Made by a program: the position numbers and the translations under genes
Notes under the pieces: model-generated
What the model was told of the DNA's origin: nothing
What the model saw: the letters and a program-made list of their open reading frames with translations, nothing else
Database searches by the model: none
Origin: Anaerobutyricum hallii
Lineage (GTDB): Bacteria > Bacillota > Clostridia > Lachnospirales > Lachnospiraceae
Assembly: GCF_900209925.1 (NCBI RefSeq)
Contig: NZ_LT907978.1
Span: 1,237,219 to 1,301,218 of the forward strand
Reading direction: 5' to 3'
DNA length: 64,000 bases
In this document: piece by piece, positions 43,452-53,200 of the stretch
Layout: each line of letters begins with the position of its first letter
Position numbering within the stretch: the first letter of the stretch is position 1

Positions 43452-44852
43452 TCAGAATTTTTGAAAATACTTTTTCGTTTCGGCCACAACTACACCATTT
43501 AAGGCAAGAAGGGCAATCAGGTTTGGAATCGCCATAAGACCATTTACAATATCTGCGATTGTCCATACAGCAGAAACAGTCATGTACGGTCCGATAAATA
43601 CGCAGGCAATGTAGATCCAGCGGTAAGTACGAACTACTTTTTTATTGTTTCCTGTAAGATAGTCAAGACATCTTTCGCTGTAGTAGTCCCATCCGAGAAT
43701 AGTAGTGAATGCAAAGAATACAAGGCAGAGCATTAAGATAAAAGCGGATACCCTTCCAGGGAAAGGAAGTCCAACCTGAAATGCTCTTGTTGTAACAGCA
43801 ACACCTTCAAGTCCCTTGTCCCAGCTTCCGGTGATGACAATGGAAAGACCAGTCATTGTACAAATGATGATAGTATCAATAACCGTACCAAGCATAGATA
43901 CAAGTCCCTGTCTTACAGGTTCTGTAGTCTGTACAGCAGCAGCAGCGATTGGTGCACTTCCGATACCGGCCTCGTTAGAGAAAATACCGCGGGCAATACC
44001 TTTTTGCATAGCAAGCATCATAGCACCAAGAGCACCACCGGCAACCGCACGTATACCAAAAGCACTCTGAATGATTTCTACAACAGCGCCAGGAATAGCT
44101 TTATAGTTAAGGATTAAAATTACAACAGCGGCCATAATGTAAGCGGCAGCCATAAATGGAACAACAACCTGTGCTACAGCAGAAATTCTTCGAAGTCCTC
44201 CGATGATAACGAAAGCAACGAAAATAGTTAAAATGATTCCGGCAATGACTACTGTCCAGGAATATTCTCGTCCAAATAACTGTACGGTCCATGCATTGTT
44301 TGCATCAAAGAAATTATTTACCGCACTGGTAATACCATTGATCTGTGAGAAGGTACCAATACCTAAAAGACCTACCAGAACACCGAAAACAGCAAAGATT
44401 TTCGCAAGCCATTTCCAGTTTTCGCCCATACCTTTTTCTATGTAATAAAATGGTCCGCCGACAATATGTCCATCGTCTGCAACCGTTCTGTATTTGATGG
44501 CGAGAAGACATTCGGAGTACTTTGTAGCTGTACCAACAGTGGCAGCAACGATCATCCAGAAAAGTGCTCCCGGTCCACCAGCAACGATGGCCGTAGCAAC
44601 ACCAACGATGTTTCCGGTTCCGATCGTAGCGGAAAGAGCGGTACATAATGCTCCGAAACTGGAAATTTCTCCATGTTCTCCATCCGTTTCATTAGAGAAC
44701 ATATACTTAAAAGCGAGGATAAGTTTACGAACTTGAATACCTTTCAAACGGATTGTCAGAAAGATACCAGTTGCCAGAATCATGACGATTAACGGGACAC
44801 CCCATACTAAATCGTCAATCTTTGTTAAGATTGTGTTGATTGTTCCAAACAT
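43452..44852 (-). CDS. Alanine/glycine:cation symporter (AGCS family)
   Basis: 466 residues with about ten membrane helices. AGCS signatures: ATIGTGNIVGVATAIVAGGPGA, FWMIVAATVGTATKYSECLLA and GIFSNEAGIGSAPIAAAA. It imports alanine or glycine with sodium. The glycine riboswitch upstream suggests glycine matters. The ATG has no good ribosome site; it sits one base after the stop of a 13-codon leader frame, so translation may be coupled. Confidence 0.92.
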   Translation of the reverse strand: MFGTINTILTKIDDLVWGVPLIVMILATGIFLTIRLKGIQVRKLILAFKYMFSNETDGEHGEISSFGALCTALSATIGTGNIVGVATAIVAGGPGALFWMIVAATVGTATKYSECLLAIKYRTVADDGHIVGGPFYYIEKGMGENWKWLAKIFAVFGVLVGLLGIGTFSQINGITSAVNNFFDANNAWTVQLFGREYSWTVVIAGIILTIFVAFVIIGGLRRISAVAQVVVPFMAAAYIMAAVVILILNYKAIPGAVVEIIQSAFGIRAVAGGALGAMMLAMQKGIARGIFSNEAGIGSAPIAAAAVQTTEPVRQGLVSMLGTVIDTIIICTMTGLSIVITGSWDKGLEGVAVTTRAFQVGLPFPGRVSAFILMLCLVFFAFTTILGWDYYSERCLDYLTGNNKKVVRTYRWIYIACVFIGPYMTVSAVWTIADIVNGLMAIPNLIALLALNGVVVAETKKYFQKF

Positions 44853-44853
44853 A

Positions 44854-44895
44854 TTACTTGTTTTGACAGACTATGCCTGATTGCATGAAAGGCAT
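44854..44895 (-). CDS. Leader peptide frame of the symporter (13 codons)
   Basis: MPFMQSGIVCQNK, preceded by AAAGGAAAG at suitable distance and ending TAA one base before the symporter ATG. The mRNA here can fold (ATGCCT ... AGGCAT). It may serve as a ribosome loading site for the poorly led symporter gene. Inferred from spacing only. Confidence 0.4.
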   Translation of the reverse strand: MPFMQSGIVCQNK

Positions 44896-45042
44896 AATTC
44901 TATCTTTCCTTTCTTAATAGATTTTTCTGTGTGAAATACAATATGAATAACCATATTACAATTGATTCTCCTGAAAAATCATCTCGGAAAAGGGGAAACT
45001 GCCTTTGCAAAGTAAGAATCTACAGTTTTCTAAAGACACAAA

Positions 45043-45070
45043 AAGGACTGATACCCATCATCAGCCCTCA
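45043..45070 (-). terminator. Riboswitch expression-platform terminator
   Basis: On the minus strand, AGGGCTGAT, loop GATGGGT, ATCAGTCCTTTTT lies directly after the glycine aptamer and about 190 bases before the symporter start. It would stop transcription in the OFF state. Confidence 0.75.
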
Positions 45071-45091
45071 AAAGAGTTAAACATGCATATA

Positions 45092-45188
45092 TAGTGCCCT
45101 GTCCTTTTGCCTGAGAGATTAGCAGATATACTGCCGTACACCTTCGGCGCTTTACATCGCGGTAAAGACTCTCCAGAGAGTAATGCTG
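45092..45188 (-). ncRNA. Glycine riboswitch, single aptamer
   Basis: The minus strand shows the glycine aptamer landmarks in order: CTCTGGAGAGTC, GCGCCGAAGGTG, then CTCTCAGGCAAAAGGACAG. Only one aptamer is visible. It is followed by a terminator and the alanine/glycine symporter gene, a typical target. Glycine binding would change terminator formation; whether it acts as ON or OFF cannot be read by eye. Confidence 0.88.
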
Positions 45189-45290
45189 TATTGTTATATA
45201 GCAAACAATACTAAAGTATCATAAAATGAAAAGTATTTCAATATGTTTTTTTAAAAATGCAAGAATATGCAGGTAAAATTGCAAAATATT

Positions 45291-45472
45291 CAAGTCGAGC
45301 AGCCGCGAGACTTGGCGCGTGATTCTGGTCAGCGTAAGCTGACATATTCTTTACAGAATCACTGCGCATCCTCGCGGAGCGTTTATCTCAGTCGGAGATT
45401 GGCCTCCCACTGAGACAAATTTGCTGTCACTCACTACCTGAAAGGGGTGGGAGTCTTCTCGACTGAGATAAA
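45291..45472 (-). repeat. Structured repeat family B1, full copy 2
   Basis: Reverse complement of the unit at 11765-11945, nearly identical through the nested stem section. It differs mainly at the GGCCTCCCACTGAGACAAAT segment and in the small hairpin. It lies between the riboswitch and the XdhC-like operon. Confidence 0.82.
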
Positions 45473-45504
45473 GTTTTTCTAATCGAGTGATGCAAGAGTA
45501 GAAC

Positions 45505-45533
45505 TTGAGATAAAAGAATATTGTTGTTATAAT
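45505..45533 (+). promoter_or_regulatory. Promoter of the XdhC-like operon
   Basis: TTGAGA (45505-45510), 17-base spacer, TATAAT (45528-45533), about 50 bases before the start. Confidence 0.6.
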
Positions 45534-45581
45534 AATGTTATTATAATGTAGAAAGTGAAAATTAAAGGAGACATTTGACAG

Positions 45582-46604
45582 ATGGAAGGACAGTTAAAAA
45601 AGAAGCTGATAAAGTATTTATTAGAAGATAAAGTCTGTAATCTTGTGACAGAAATTTTTTCAACAGAAGGAGAGAGTGTTCCGGCACCTAATACAGAAGT
45701 TTTTTTGCGAAGAAGTATTATAGAGCCGGCAGAACCTGGATTTTCTTATCAGCCGCTTCTTTTAAAAGAGGAGAATACACTGAGGTTTTTTGAGCCGATT
45801 GCGAAAGAAGAACGTCTGATCATTCTTGGAGGTGGCCACATTTCCAAGTATCTATGTGAGTTTGCCGCAAAAACAGGATTTGCTGTCTGGGTGATCGATG
45901 AGAGACAGGAATTTGCCAACGAAGAACGTTTTCCGGAGGCAAAGAATGTAATTTGTGGTGAGTTTAAAACTGTGCTTCCGGAATTACATATTAATAAAAA
46001 TGATTATGTGGCAATTGTTACGAGAGGGCATAGTTGTGACGGGGACTGCCTTTATTATATTTTAACGCATGAAATGCCGGGATATCTTGGCATGATTGGT
46101 TCAAAAAGAAGAGTAAGTGCCCAGTTTACGATGTTTAAAGGCATGGGGATTTCAGAAGAAAAAATTGCCCAGGTTCACAATCCGATCGGGCTGCCGATTA
46201 AAGGGGTAACGCCGCCAGAAATTGCAGTATCGATTCTTGCAGAGCTTATTTTGACAAAAAGAACGAAAAAGACAGATGGAAAAGTGCAGACGGAATTAGA
46301 TTATGAAGTGCTTTCAGAGTGGCTTTCACAAAGTCGTCCGTGCGCAATGGCAACAATATTAAAAGCACAGGGATCTTCGCCGAGAAAAGAAGGGGCAAAG
46401 ATGCTGATTTTTGAAAATAAGTCTATTTTGGGAAGTGTTGGAGGTGGTCTGGCAGAAAGTAAGGTCATTGAAAAAGGATGTGAAATCATCGGAAGCGGAA
46501 AGGCTTTTCTATTTCATTTTGTCATGGATGCAGATGTAGCAGCCAGAGTTGGAATGGCATGTGGCGGTACATTTGACATATTGATTGAAGATGTTAAGTT
46601 TTGA
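45582..46604 (+). CDS. XdhC/CoxI-family molybdoenzyme maturation protein
   Basis: 340 residues. A Rossmann domain comes first (about 78-215): LIILGGGHISKYLCEFA, VWVIDERQEFAN, YLGMIGSKRRV. An XdhC/CoxI domain follows at the C-terminus: PCAMATILKAQGSSPRKEGA and GSVGGGLAESKVIEKG. The usual XdhC has these two domains in the opposite order. The family loads sulfurated molybdenum cofactor into xanthine-dehydrogenase-like enzymes. It opens a molybdenum-cofactor cluster with the two genes downstream. Confidence 0.85.
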   Translation: MEGQLKKKLIKYLLEDKVCNLVTEIFSTEGESVPAPNTEVFLRRSIIEPAEPGFSYQPLLLKEENTLRFFEPIAKEERLIILGGGHISKYLCEFAAKTGFAVWVIDERQEFANEERFPEAKNVICGEFKTVLPELHINKNDYVAIVTRGHSCDGDCLYYILTHEMPGYLGMIGSKRRVSAQFTMFKGMGISEEKIAQVHNPIGLPIKGVTPPEIAVSILAELILTKRTKKTDGKVQTELDYEVLSEWLSQSRPCAMATILKAQGSSPRKEGAKMLIFENKSILGSVGGGLAESKVIEKGCEIIGSGKAFLFHFVMDADVAARVGMACGGTFDILIEDVKF

Positions 46605-46645
46605 CCCCAACATTATAGCATATAAATATAAAAGAGGAAAAAAGA

Positions 46646-47665
46646 ATGAAATTAATGAAAACACAGGATGCAGTAGGTCAGGTATTGTGTCATGATATTA
46701 CACAGATTATAAAAGGAGTTACAAAAGACGCTGTTTTTCGGAAAGGACATGTGATTACGGAGGAGGATATTCCCGTATTACTCAGTGTTGGAAAGGATAA
46801 CGTATATATTTGGGAAAAAGGCGAGAAGAAACTGCATGAGAATGAAGCAGCAGAAATTTTAAGAGAGATGTGTCAGGGAAAGTATATGCATCCGACACCG
46901 GTGAAAGAAGGAAAGATTGAGCTGGTGGCAGATATAGATGGGCTGCTGAAAGTAAACAGTGATAAAATCAAAAAAGTAAATAGTATGGGTGAGATGATGA
47001 TTGCTTCCCGTCATGGAAATTTTGCGGTAAAAAAGGGAGACAAGCTTGCCGGAACAAGAATTATTCCGCTCGTGATTGAAAAAGAAAAGATGGAAAGTGC
47101 AAAGGCTGTCTGTGAAGGTCAGACCATTCTTTCGTTAAAACCGTTTGTCCATAAAAAAGTTGGAATTGTTACTACAGGAAATGAAGTATATTATCACAGG
47201 ATCGAAGATACATTTACCCCTGTAATTAAAGAAAAACTGGCAGAATATGATACGGAAGTGATCGGACAGGTAATCTGTAATGACGATCATGAGAAGATTA
47301 CAAAAGCAATTCTTTCTTTCATCGAAAAAGGAGCGGATCTGGTTCTTTGTACAGGTGGCATGAGTGTGGATCCTGATGATAAAACACCGCTTGCCATTAA
47401 AAATACCGGTGCCAAAATTGTTTCTTACGGAGCACCGGTACTGCCGGGCGCTATGTTTTTATTAAGTTATTATAATGAGAATATTCCAATTGTCGGCCTG
47501 CCGGGGTGTGTTATGTATGCAAAAAGAACGATTTTTGATCTGGCGCTTCCTCGAATGATGGCAGATGATAAAATAACAGCAGAAGAACTGGCAGAATTAG
47601 GAGAAGGAGGACTGTGCTTAAACTGTTCCGTCTGCACGTTCCCGAATTGCGGTTTTGGAAAATAA
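46646..47665 (+). CDS. Molybdopterin-binding protein (MoeA-like)
   Basis: 339 residues with a MoCF-binding fold in the C-terminal half: KVGIVTTGNEVYYHRIED, DLVLCTGGMSVDPDDKTP, VLPGAMFLLSYYN and IVGLPGCVMYAKR. The N-terminal part matches the MoeA-like region of selenium-dependent molybdenum hydroxylase clusters. The last 15 residues contain CSVCTFPNCGFGK, a cysteine cluster that could bind metal. It probably inserts or carries molybdenum on the pterin. Confidence 0.85.
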   Translation: MKLMKTQDAVGQVLCHDITQIIKGVTKDAVFRKGHVITEEDIPVLLSVGKDNVYIWEKGEKKLHENEAAEILREMCQGKYMHPTPVKEGKIELVADIDGLLKVNSDKIKKVNSMGEMMIASRHGNFAVKKGDKLAGTRIIPLVIEKEKMESAKAVCEGQTILSLKPFVHKKVGIVTTGNEVYYHRIEDTFTPVIKEKLAEYDTEVIGQVICNDDHEKITKAILSFIEKGADLVLCTGGMSVDPDDKTPLAIKNTGAKIVSYGAPVLPGAMFLLSYYNENIPIVGLPGCVMYAKRTIFDLALPRMMADDKITAEELAELGEGGLCLNCSVCTFPNCGFGK

Positions 47666-47735
47666 AAAAGAAATACGAAAAAATAAAAACAAAAATAGAA
47701 GAAAAATATAAGAAAGAAAACAGAAGGGAAAAAAC

Positions 47736-48224
47736 ATGGAGTATACGCATTTTGATCAAAATGGAAATGCAGTTATGGTAGATGTGAGCGATAAGATTGA
47801 AACAAAGAGAACCGCCGTTGCCAGAGGCTCGATCCGTATGAGCAGAGAATGTTACGAAAAAATAAAAAATCAGGATATGAAAAAAGGAGATGTTTTGGGA
47901 GTTGCCCGTATTGCCGGAATTATGGGGGCAAAGAAAACATCCGAATTGATTCCGTTATGTCATATTTTAAATCTTACTTCAGTAACAGTGGATTTTATTA
48001 TGCAGGAAGAAAGCTGCAGCGTAACGGCAGTATGTGAGGCAAAAACTACAGGGAAAACCGGAGTAGAAATGGAAGCACTGACCGGAGTGCAGATTGCGCT
48101 TCTTACCATTTATGATATGTGTAAAGCTGTAGATAAAACGATGGAAATTTATGGTGTTTGTCTGTGCAGTAAATCGGGTGGTAAAAGTGGAGATGTCGTA
48201 TACCGGCTGCCCGAAGGAGAATAG
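47736..48224 (+). CDS. moaC: Cyclic pyranopterin monophosphate synthase
   Basis: 162 residues, full length. MoaC signatures are VDVSDKIETKRTAVARGSI, GVARIAGIMGAKKTSELIPLCH (substrate-binding His) and VEMEALTGVQIALLTIYDMCKA with KAVDK. It converts the GTP-derived intermediate made by MoaA into cPMP, the first step of molybdenum-cofactor synthesis. moaA is not in the window. Confidence 0.96.
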   Translation: MEYTHFDQNGNAVMVDVSDKIETKRTAVARGSIRMSRECYEKIKNQDMKKGDVLGVARIAGIMGAKKTSELIPLCHILNLTSVTVDFIMQEESCSVTAVCEAKTTGKTGVEMEALTGVQIALLTIYDMCKAVDKTMEIYGVCLCSKSGGKSGDVVYRLPEGE

Positions 48225-48226
48225 TA

Positions 48227-50125
48227 ATGCGTTATCAGATTGAAAATGGAACAGTTTCTCTTGGAGGAAAGACAGTTCTTGATCATATTGATTTTTCTGT
48301 AAAAGGTTGGGAAAAAGTAGCGGTCGTTGGGCGAAATGGAGCAGGGAAAACGACACTTTTGCGTCTTATCAGTGGGGAATTATCTCTTGACAGAGATGAT
48401 AAAAACTTTGGAAAAGGAATAAAGACCGATAGAGAACTTTCGATTGGGTTTTTGCATCAGCAAAGTTTTCAGGATGTAGAAAAAACGGTAGAGCAGGAAA
48501 TCATATCTCTTATTAATGAAGAGGATATTTTTTCGAGAGAGCGGTATTATTTTGAAAAAGAATATGACCGGATATTTACTGGATTTGGATTTCAAAAAGA
48601 AGATAAAAAGAAAAAGATCAAACAGTTTTCCGGTGGAGAGCAGACAAAGTTAGCACTTATCAAACTTTTATTATCAAAACCGGATATTTTGTTGTTGGAT
48701 GAACCGACAAATCATCTGGATATAGCATCTGTAGAATGGCTGGAAGAGTATCTGACTTCCTATGAGAAGGCAGTCATTATGGTTTCACATGATCGTTTTT
48801 TTGTTGATCGCACAACAGAAATTATTTATGAACTTGCCGATGGAAAGCTGACACGCTATGTTGGAAATTATACAGAATATAAAAGACAAAAAGAAAAGCA
48901 GCGGGAAGTGCAGCAAAAAAAATACGATGCACAGCAAAAAGAAATTGCGAGACTAAATGAACTGATTGAAAAGTTTAAACATAAGCCGAAAAAGGCATCC
49001 ATGGCTCGCTCAAAGAAAAAAGTATTGGAACGGATGCAGCGGGTGGAAAGACCTGATAAAGAAGAGGCATATGTTTTTAAAGAAAAGTTAGAACCGATTA
49101 CATTGGGAGCTAAAAATGTATTAGAAACAGAGCATTTAAAAATTGGATATACAATAGAACATCCGCTCAAAGAACTCACTTTGCGAATACGACGAGGACA
49201 AAAAATTGCTGTTCTTGGAGCGAATGGAGCGGGAAAGAGTACATTTTTCAAAACAATTATTGGAGAACTGTCCCCAATTTCAGGAAAATACGTGATTGGT
49301 AATGGAATTATGACGGGATATTTTGACCAGCATTCAGGAGAAATATCCTCGGAAAAAAGAGTAGAAGAATATTTTGGAGAATGTTTTCCTAAGTTGACAG
49401 AAAAAGAAAAACGTCAGGTTTTGGGAAAGTATTTATTTCGTTCACAAAAAGCAAATATGAAAATATCTGATTTATCCGGAGGGGAAAAAAGCAGGTTAGT
49501 ATTAGCTGAAATTCTTGAAAGCCGTCCAAACTTTCTGGTGCTTGATGAACCGACAAATCATATGGACCTGCCGGCAAAAGAAACGATGGAATCTGCATTT
49601 GCAGCGTATACCGGTACGATGCTCTTTATTTCCCATGACAGATATTTTGTCAGTAAAATTGCGGATGCCCTTTTATTATTTGAAGAAGATGGTGTAAAGT
49701 ATTATCCGTTTGGCTATGAACATTACCTTCATATGTTAAAGAAAAAAAGAGAGGGAACCCAGACATGGGCGGAGGTAGTAGAAGCAGAAAATACAGCGTT
49801 AGTAGAAGGACTTTTCGCTGTACCATCAAAAGAAAGGCATCAGACTGCAAGATTTAGTACAGAACAATCCTATACAGACTGGCAGCTGGCTCTTGCAAAA
49901 GAAGAGCTGGAAAAATATGAGATACAGCTTGAAAAACAGCAGGAAGAAATAGAATTCGCAGAGCAGACCGTTACTTTTGAAGAATATCAATCGGGTAATT
50001 GGAAAATAAAAAAAGAAGAATTGCAAAAACAGTTTGAAAAAATAGCAGAAGAATACCAGGAACAATGTCTGATATGGTATGAAAAATGGCAGGAATATGA
50101 AGAAGCTTTTCTTGACTATGTTTAA
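48227..50125 (+). CDS. ABC-F family ATPase
   Basis: 632 residues with two ABC domains and no membrane span. First: GRNGAGKTT, FSGGEQTKLAL, LLLDEPTNHLD. Second: GANGAGKST, LSGGEKSRLVLA, LVLDEPTNHMD. Between them is the charged linker of ribosome-acting ABC-F proteins (about 215-285, with KPKKASMARSKKK), and a coiled-coil tail follows (about 560-632). It probably acts on the ribosome E-site; antibiotic protection cannot be told from housekeeping by sequence alone. The start lies two bases after moaC. Confidence 0.88.
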   Translation: MRYQIENGTVSLGGKTVLDHIDFSVKGWEKVAVVGRNGAGKTTLLRLISGELSLDRDDKNFGKGIKTDRELSIGFLHQQSFQDVEKTVEQEIISLINEEDIFSRERYYFEKEYDRIFTGFGFQKEDKKKKIKQFSGGEQTKLALIKLLLSKPDILLLDEPTNHLDIASVEWLEEYLTSYEKAVIMVSHDRFFVDRTTEIIYELADGKLTRYVGNYTEYKRQKEKQREVQQKKYDAQQKEIARLNELIEKFKHKPKKASMARSKKKVLERMQRVERPDKEEAYVFKEKLEPITLGAKNVLETEHLKIGYTIEHPLKELTLRIRRGQKIAVLGANGAGKSTFFKTIIGELSPISGKYVIGNGIMTGYFDQHSGEISSEKRVEEYFGECFPKLTEKEKRQVLGKYLFRSQKANMKISDLSGGEKSRLVLAEILESRPNFLVLDEPTNHMDLPAKETMESAFAAYTGTMLFISHDRYFVSKIADALLLFEEDGVKYYPFGYEHYLHMLKKKREGTQTWAEVVEAENTALVEGLFAVPSKERHQTARFSTEQSYTDWQLALAKEELEKYEIQLEKQQEEIEFAEQTVTFEEYQSGNWKIKKEELQKQFEKIAEEYQEQCLIWYEKWQEYEEAFLDYV

Positions 50126-50179
50126 AAGAAGGAAAAAGTGAAAAGGAAAAAAGGAAAAAGAAAAAGTGAGTTTTACATA

Positions 50180-50236
50180 AAAAAGCTATATATCCTCTGT
50201 ACGCTTTTGAAGCACAGAGGATATGTAGCTTTTTTG
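50180..50236. terminator. Bidirectional terminator
   Basis: AAAAGCTA ... ATCCTCTGT pairs with ACAGAGGAT ... TAGCTTTTTT between convergent genes; strong stem with A and T tracts. Confidence 0.85.
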
Positions 50237-50261
50237 TTTTTTAAATTAAAAAATTTTTACT

Positions 50262-53200
50262 TTAGAGATCAGTATTTAACTTTTTTTGTGCTGTTGCTAA
50301 CATCAGTTTGATTCGATTGATCTGGTTTACTTCACTTGCTCCCGGATCGTAATCAATTGCTACAATGTTAGATTCTGGATATTTACGGCGAAGTTCTTTG
50401 ATAACTCCTTTACCAACAACGTGGTTTGGAAGACAGGCAAAAGGCTGGGTACAGACAATATTTGGTGCGCCCTGTTTGATAAGTTCAACCATTTCCCCGG
50501 TTAAGAACCATCCTTCTCCGGTCTGATTTCCGAGCGATACAATAGGTTTTGCGTATTCGGCAAGCTCTTTAATATGAGGTGGTGCAGTGAAACGTTCGCT
50601 TCGCTCTAATTCCTTTCGAAGGAAGCCTCGATAAGTCTCCAGTGCAGAAATTGCCATATTACATAACTTAGCAGCCTTAGCAGACTTTCCAAGGTACTCT
50701 GCCTTAAAATTACTGTTATAGAAAGAGTAGAACATAAAGTCTAATAAATCAGGCATTACTGCTTCTGCTCCTTCTTCCTCTAAAAGTTCTACCAGATGAT
50801 TGTTTGCATCCGGAAGGAATTTTACGAGGATTTCTCCAACGATACCAACACGAGGTTTCTTTTCATCGGTAATTGGCAGTTTATCAAAGTCATGGATGAT
50901 TCCACGAATATTTTTCTTAAATTCACCGTAACGTGCCTTTTCAAGAGATTTAATACAACGCTTCTTCCATACTTCATGTAAGTGGTTCGCAGAACCTTTT
51001 ACCTTCTCATATGGGCGGACGCGGTAAAGAACACGCATAAATAAATCTCCGTAGATAACACCCTGGAGTGCGCGAACTAAGAGCGCAGGCGTAAACTTAA
51101 ATCCTTCATTCTTTTCGATTCCCTGTACACTTAAACTGATAACTGGAATCTGACCGTAGCCATTCTTTTCTAATGCACGACGGATGAAGCCGATATAGTT
51201 CGTTGCCCGGCAGCCGCCTCCTGTCTGAGAGATAATAACTGCAGTTTTGTTGAGGTCATACTTACCGGAAGTTAAGGCAGTCATGATCTGGCCGACTACG
51301 ATAAGAGATGGATAGCAGGCATCGTTATTTACATATTTTAAGCCGGTATCCACAGCCTGTTTTCCCATTTCCGGCAGAATTTCTACATGGTATCCGCAGT
51401 GGCGGAAGGCAGGAGTGAGCAGGTCAAAATGAATTGGAGACATCTGTGGGATCAGAATCGTGTAATCCTTCTTCATTTCTTTTGTAAACTCTACTTTTGT
51501 AATATTTGCCGGAACCGGATGTGGCTCAATGTGCTTACGATTTCTGATCTTTACCGCAGCAATCAGAGAACGGATACGGATTCTGGCAGCACCTAAGTTG
51601 TTAACCTCATCAATCTTAAGGACAGTGTAAATACGTCCGGAATTGGTCATAATATCATTTACCTGATCCGTTGTTACGGCATCAAGACCACAGCCGAAAG
51701 AGTTAAGCTGGATAACTTCAAGCTGTTTATTCTTCTTTGCATAGTTTGCAGCGGCATATAGACGGGAATGATACATCCACTGGTCAGATACGATTAACGG
51801 ACGTTCTACATGACCTAAATGGCAGATAGAATCTTCACTTAATACGGCGATGCCGAAAGAGTTGATCAGTTCCGGAATACCATGATTAATTTCCGGGTCG
51901 ATATGGTATGGACGGCCACAGAGGACGATACCCATTTTACCGGTTTCAGCAAGGTATGCAAGAGTTTCTTCTCCCTTTGCCTGTACATCTTTTCTTACTT
52001 GTGCGGCTTCTTTATATGCTTCCTCAACGGCATGGCTGATTTCTTCTTTTGTCACATCAAAATGTTTCGATAATTCATCGTACAAACGTACTTTTAAAGC
52101 TTCTTCATTATCAAGTGCCAGGAATGGATTCATAAAGAGAACATCCGGATCACGAAGTTCTTCCATGTTATTTTTAATGTTTTCTGCATAAGAAGTTACA
52201 ATAGGGCAGTTATAGTGGTTGTTAGAGCCCTCCATTTGATTCTCTTCATAAGGAACACAAGGATAAAAAATAGTTTGAATTCCCTTTTGCAGTAGCCACA
52301 TAACATGTCCATGCGCAATCTTGGCAGGGTAACATTCAGACTCACTAGGAATGGATTCAATACCAAGCTCGTAAATCTTTCTGGATGACTTTGGAGAAAG
52401 CATAACCCGGAAAGAAAGATTTGTGAAAAATGTATGCCAGAATGGATAATTCTCATACATGTTCAATACTCTTGGAATACCGATCACACCACGCTTTGCC
52501 TCGTCTGGTTTTAAAGATTTATATCCGAAAATACGTTTATATTTATATTCATAAAGGTTTGGTACATGTTCATGATTTTTCTCAAGACCAAGACCACGTT
52601 CACAACGATTGCCGGAAATGAATTGACGGTCGTTGTTAAACTTATTAATAGTAAGAATACAGTGGTTGTTACATCCCTGGCAGCGGCTCATGGAAGTAGT
52701 GTATTCAAGATGGATGATCTCATCAATAGAGAGCATCTTTGTATCACCCGTTTCATCTTCTCGCTCTCTTGCGATTAAAGCAGCACCAAAAGCGCCCATG
52801 ATACCGGCAATATCCGGACGAACAGCATGACAGCCGGATATACGCTCAAAACTACGAAGAACCGCATCATTATAGAACGTACCACCCTGTACTACGATTT
52901 TTTTACCAAGCTGTTTTGGATCCGTAAGCTTAATTACTTTTAATAAAGCGTTACGGATAACGGAATAAGCAAGACCGGCAGAAATATCACCAACGCTTGC
53001 CCCTTCTTTCTGTGCCTGTTTTACTTTGGAATTCATAAACACAGTACAGCGTGAACCTAAGTCAATTGGAGACGGAGCAAACAAAGCAACCTTGGCAAAA
53101 TCAGCAACAGAATAATTTAAGGACTTCGCAAAAGTTTCAATGAAAGAACCGCATCCGGAAGAGCAGGCCTCGTTTAAGAGAACATTATCCACAGCGTGAT

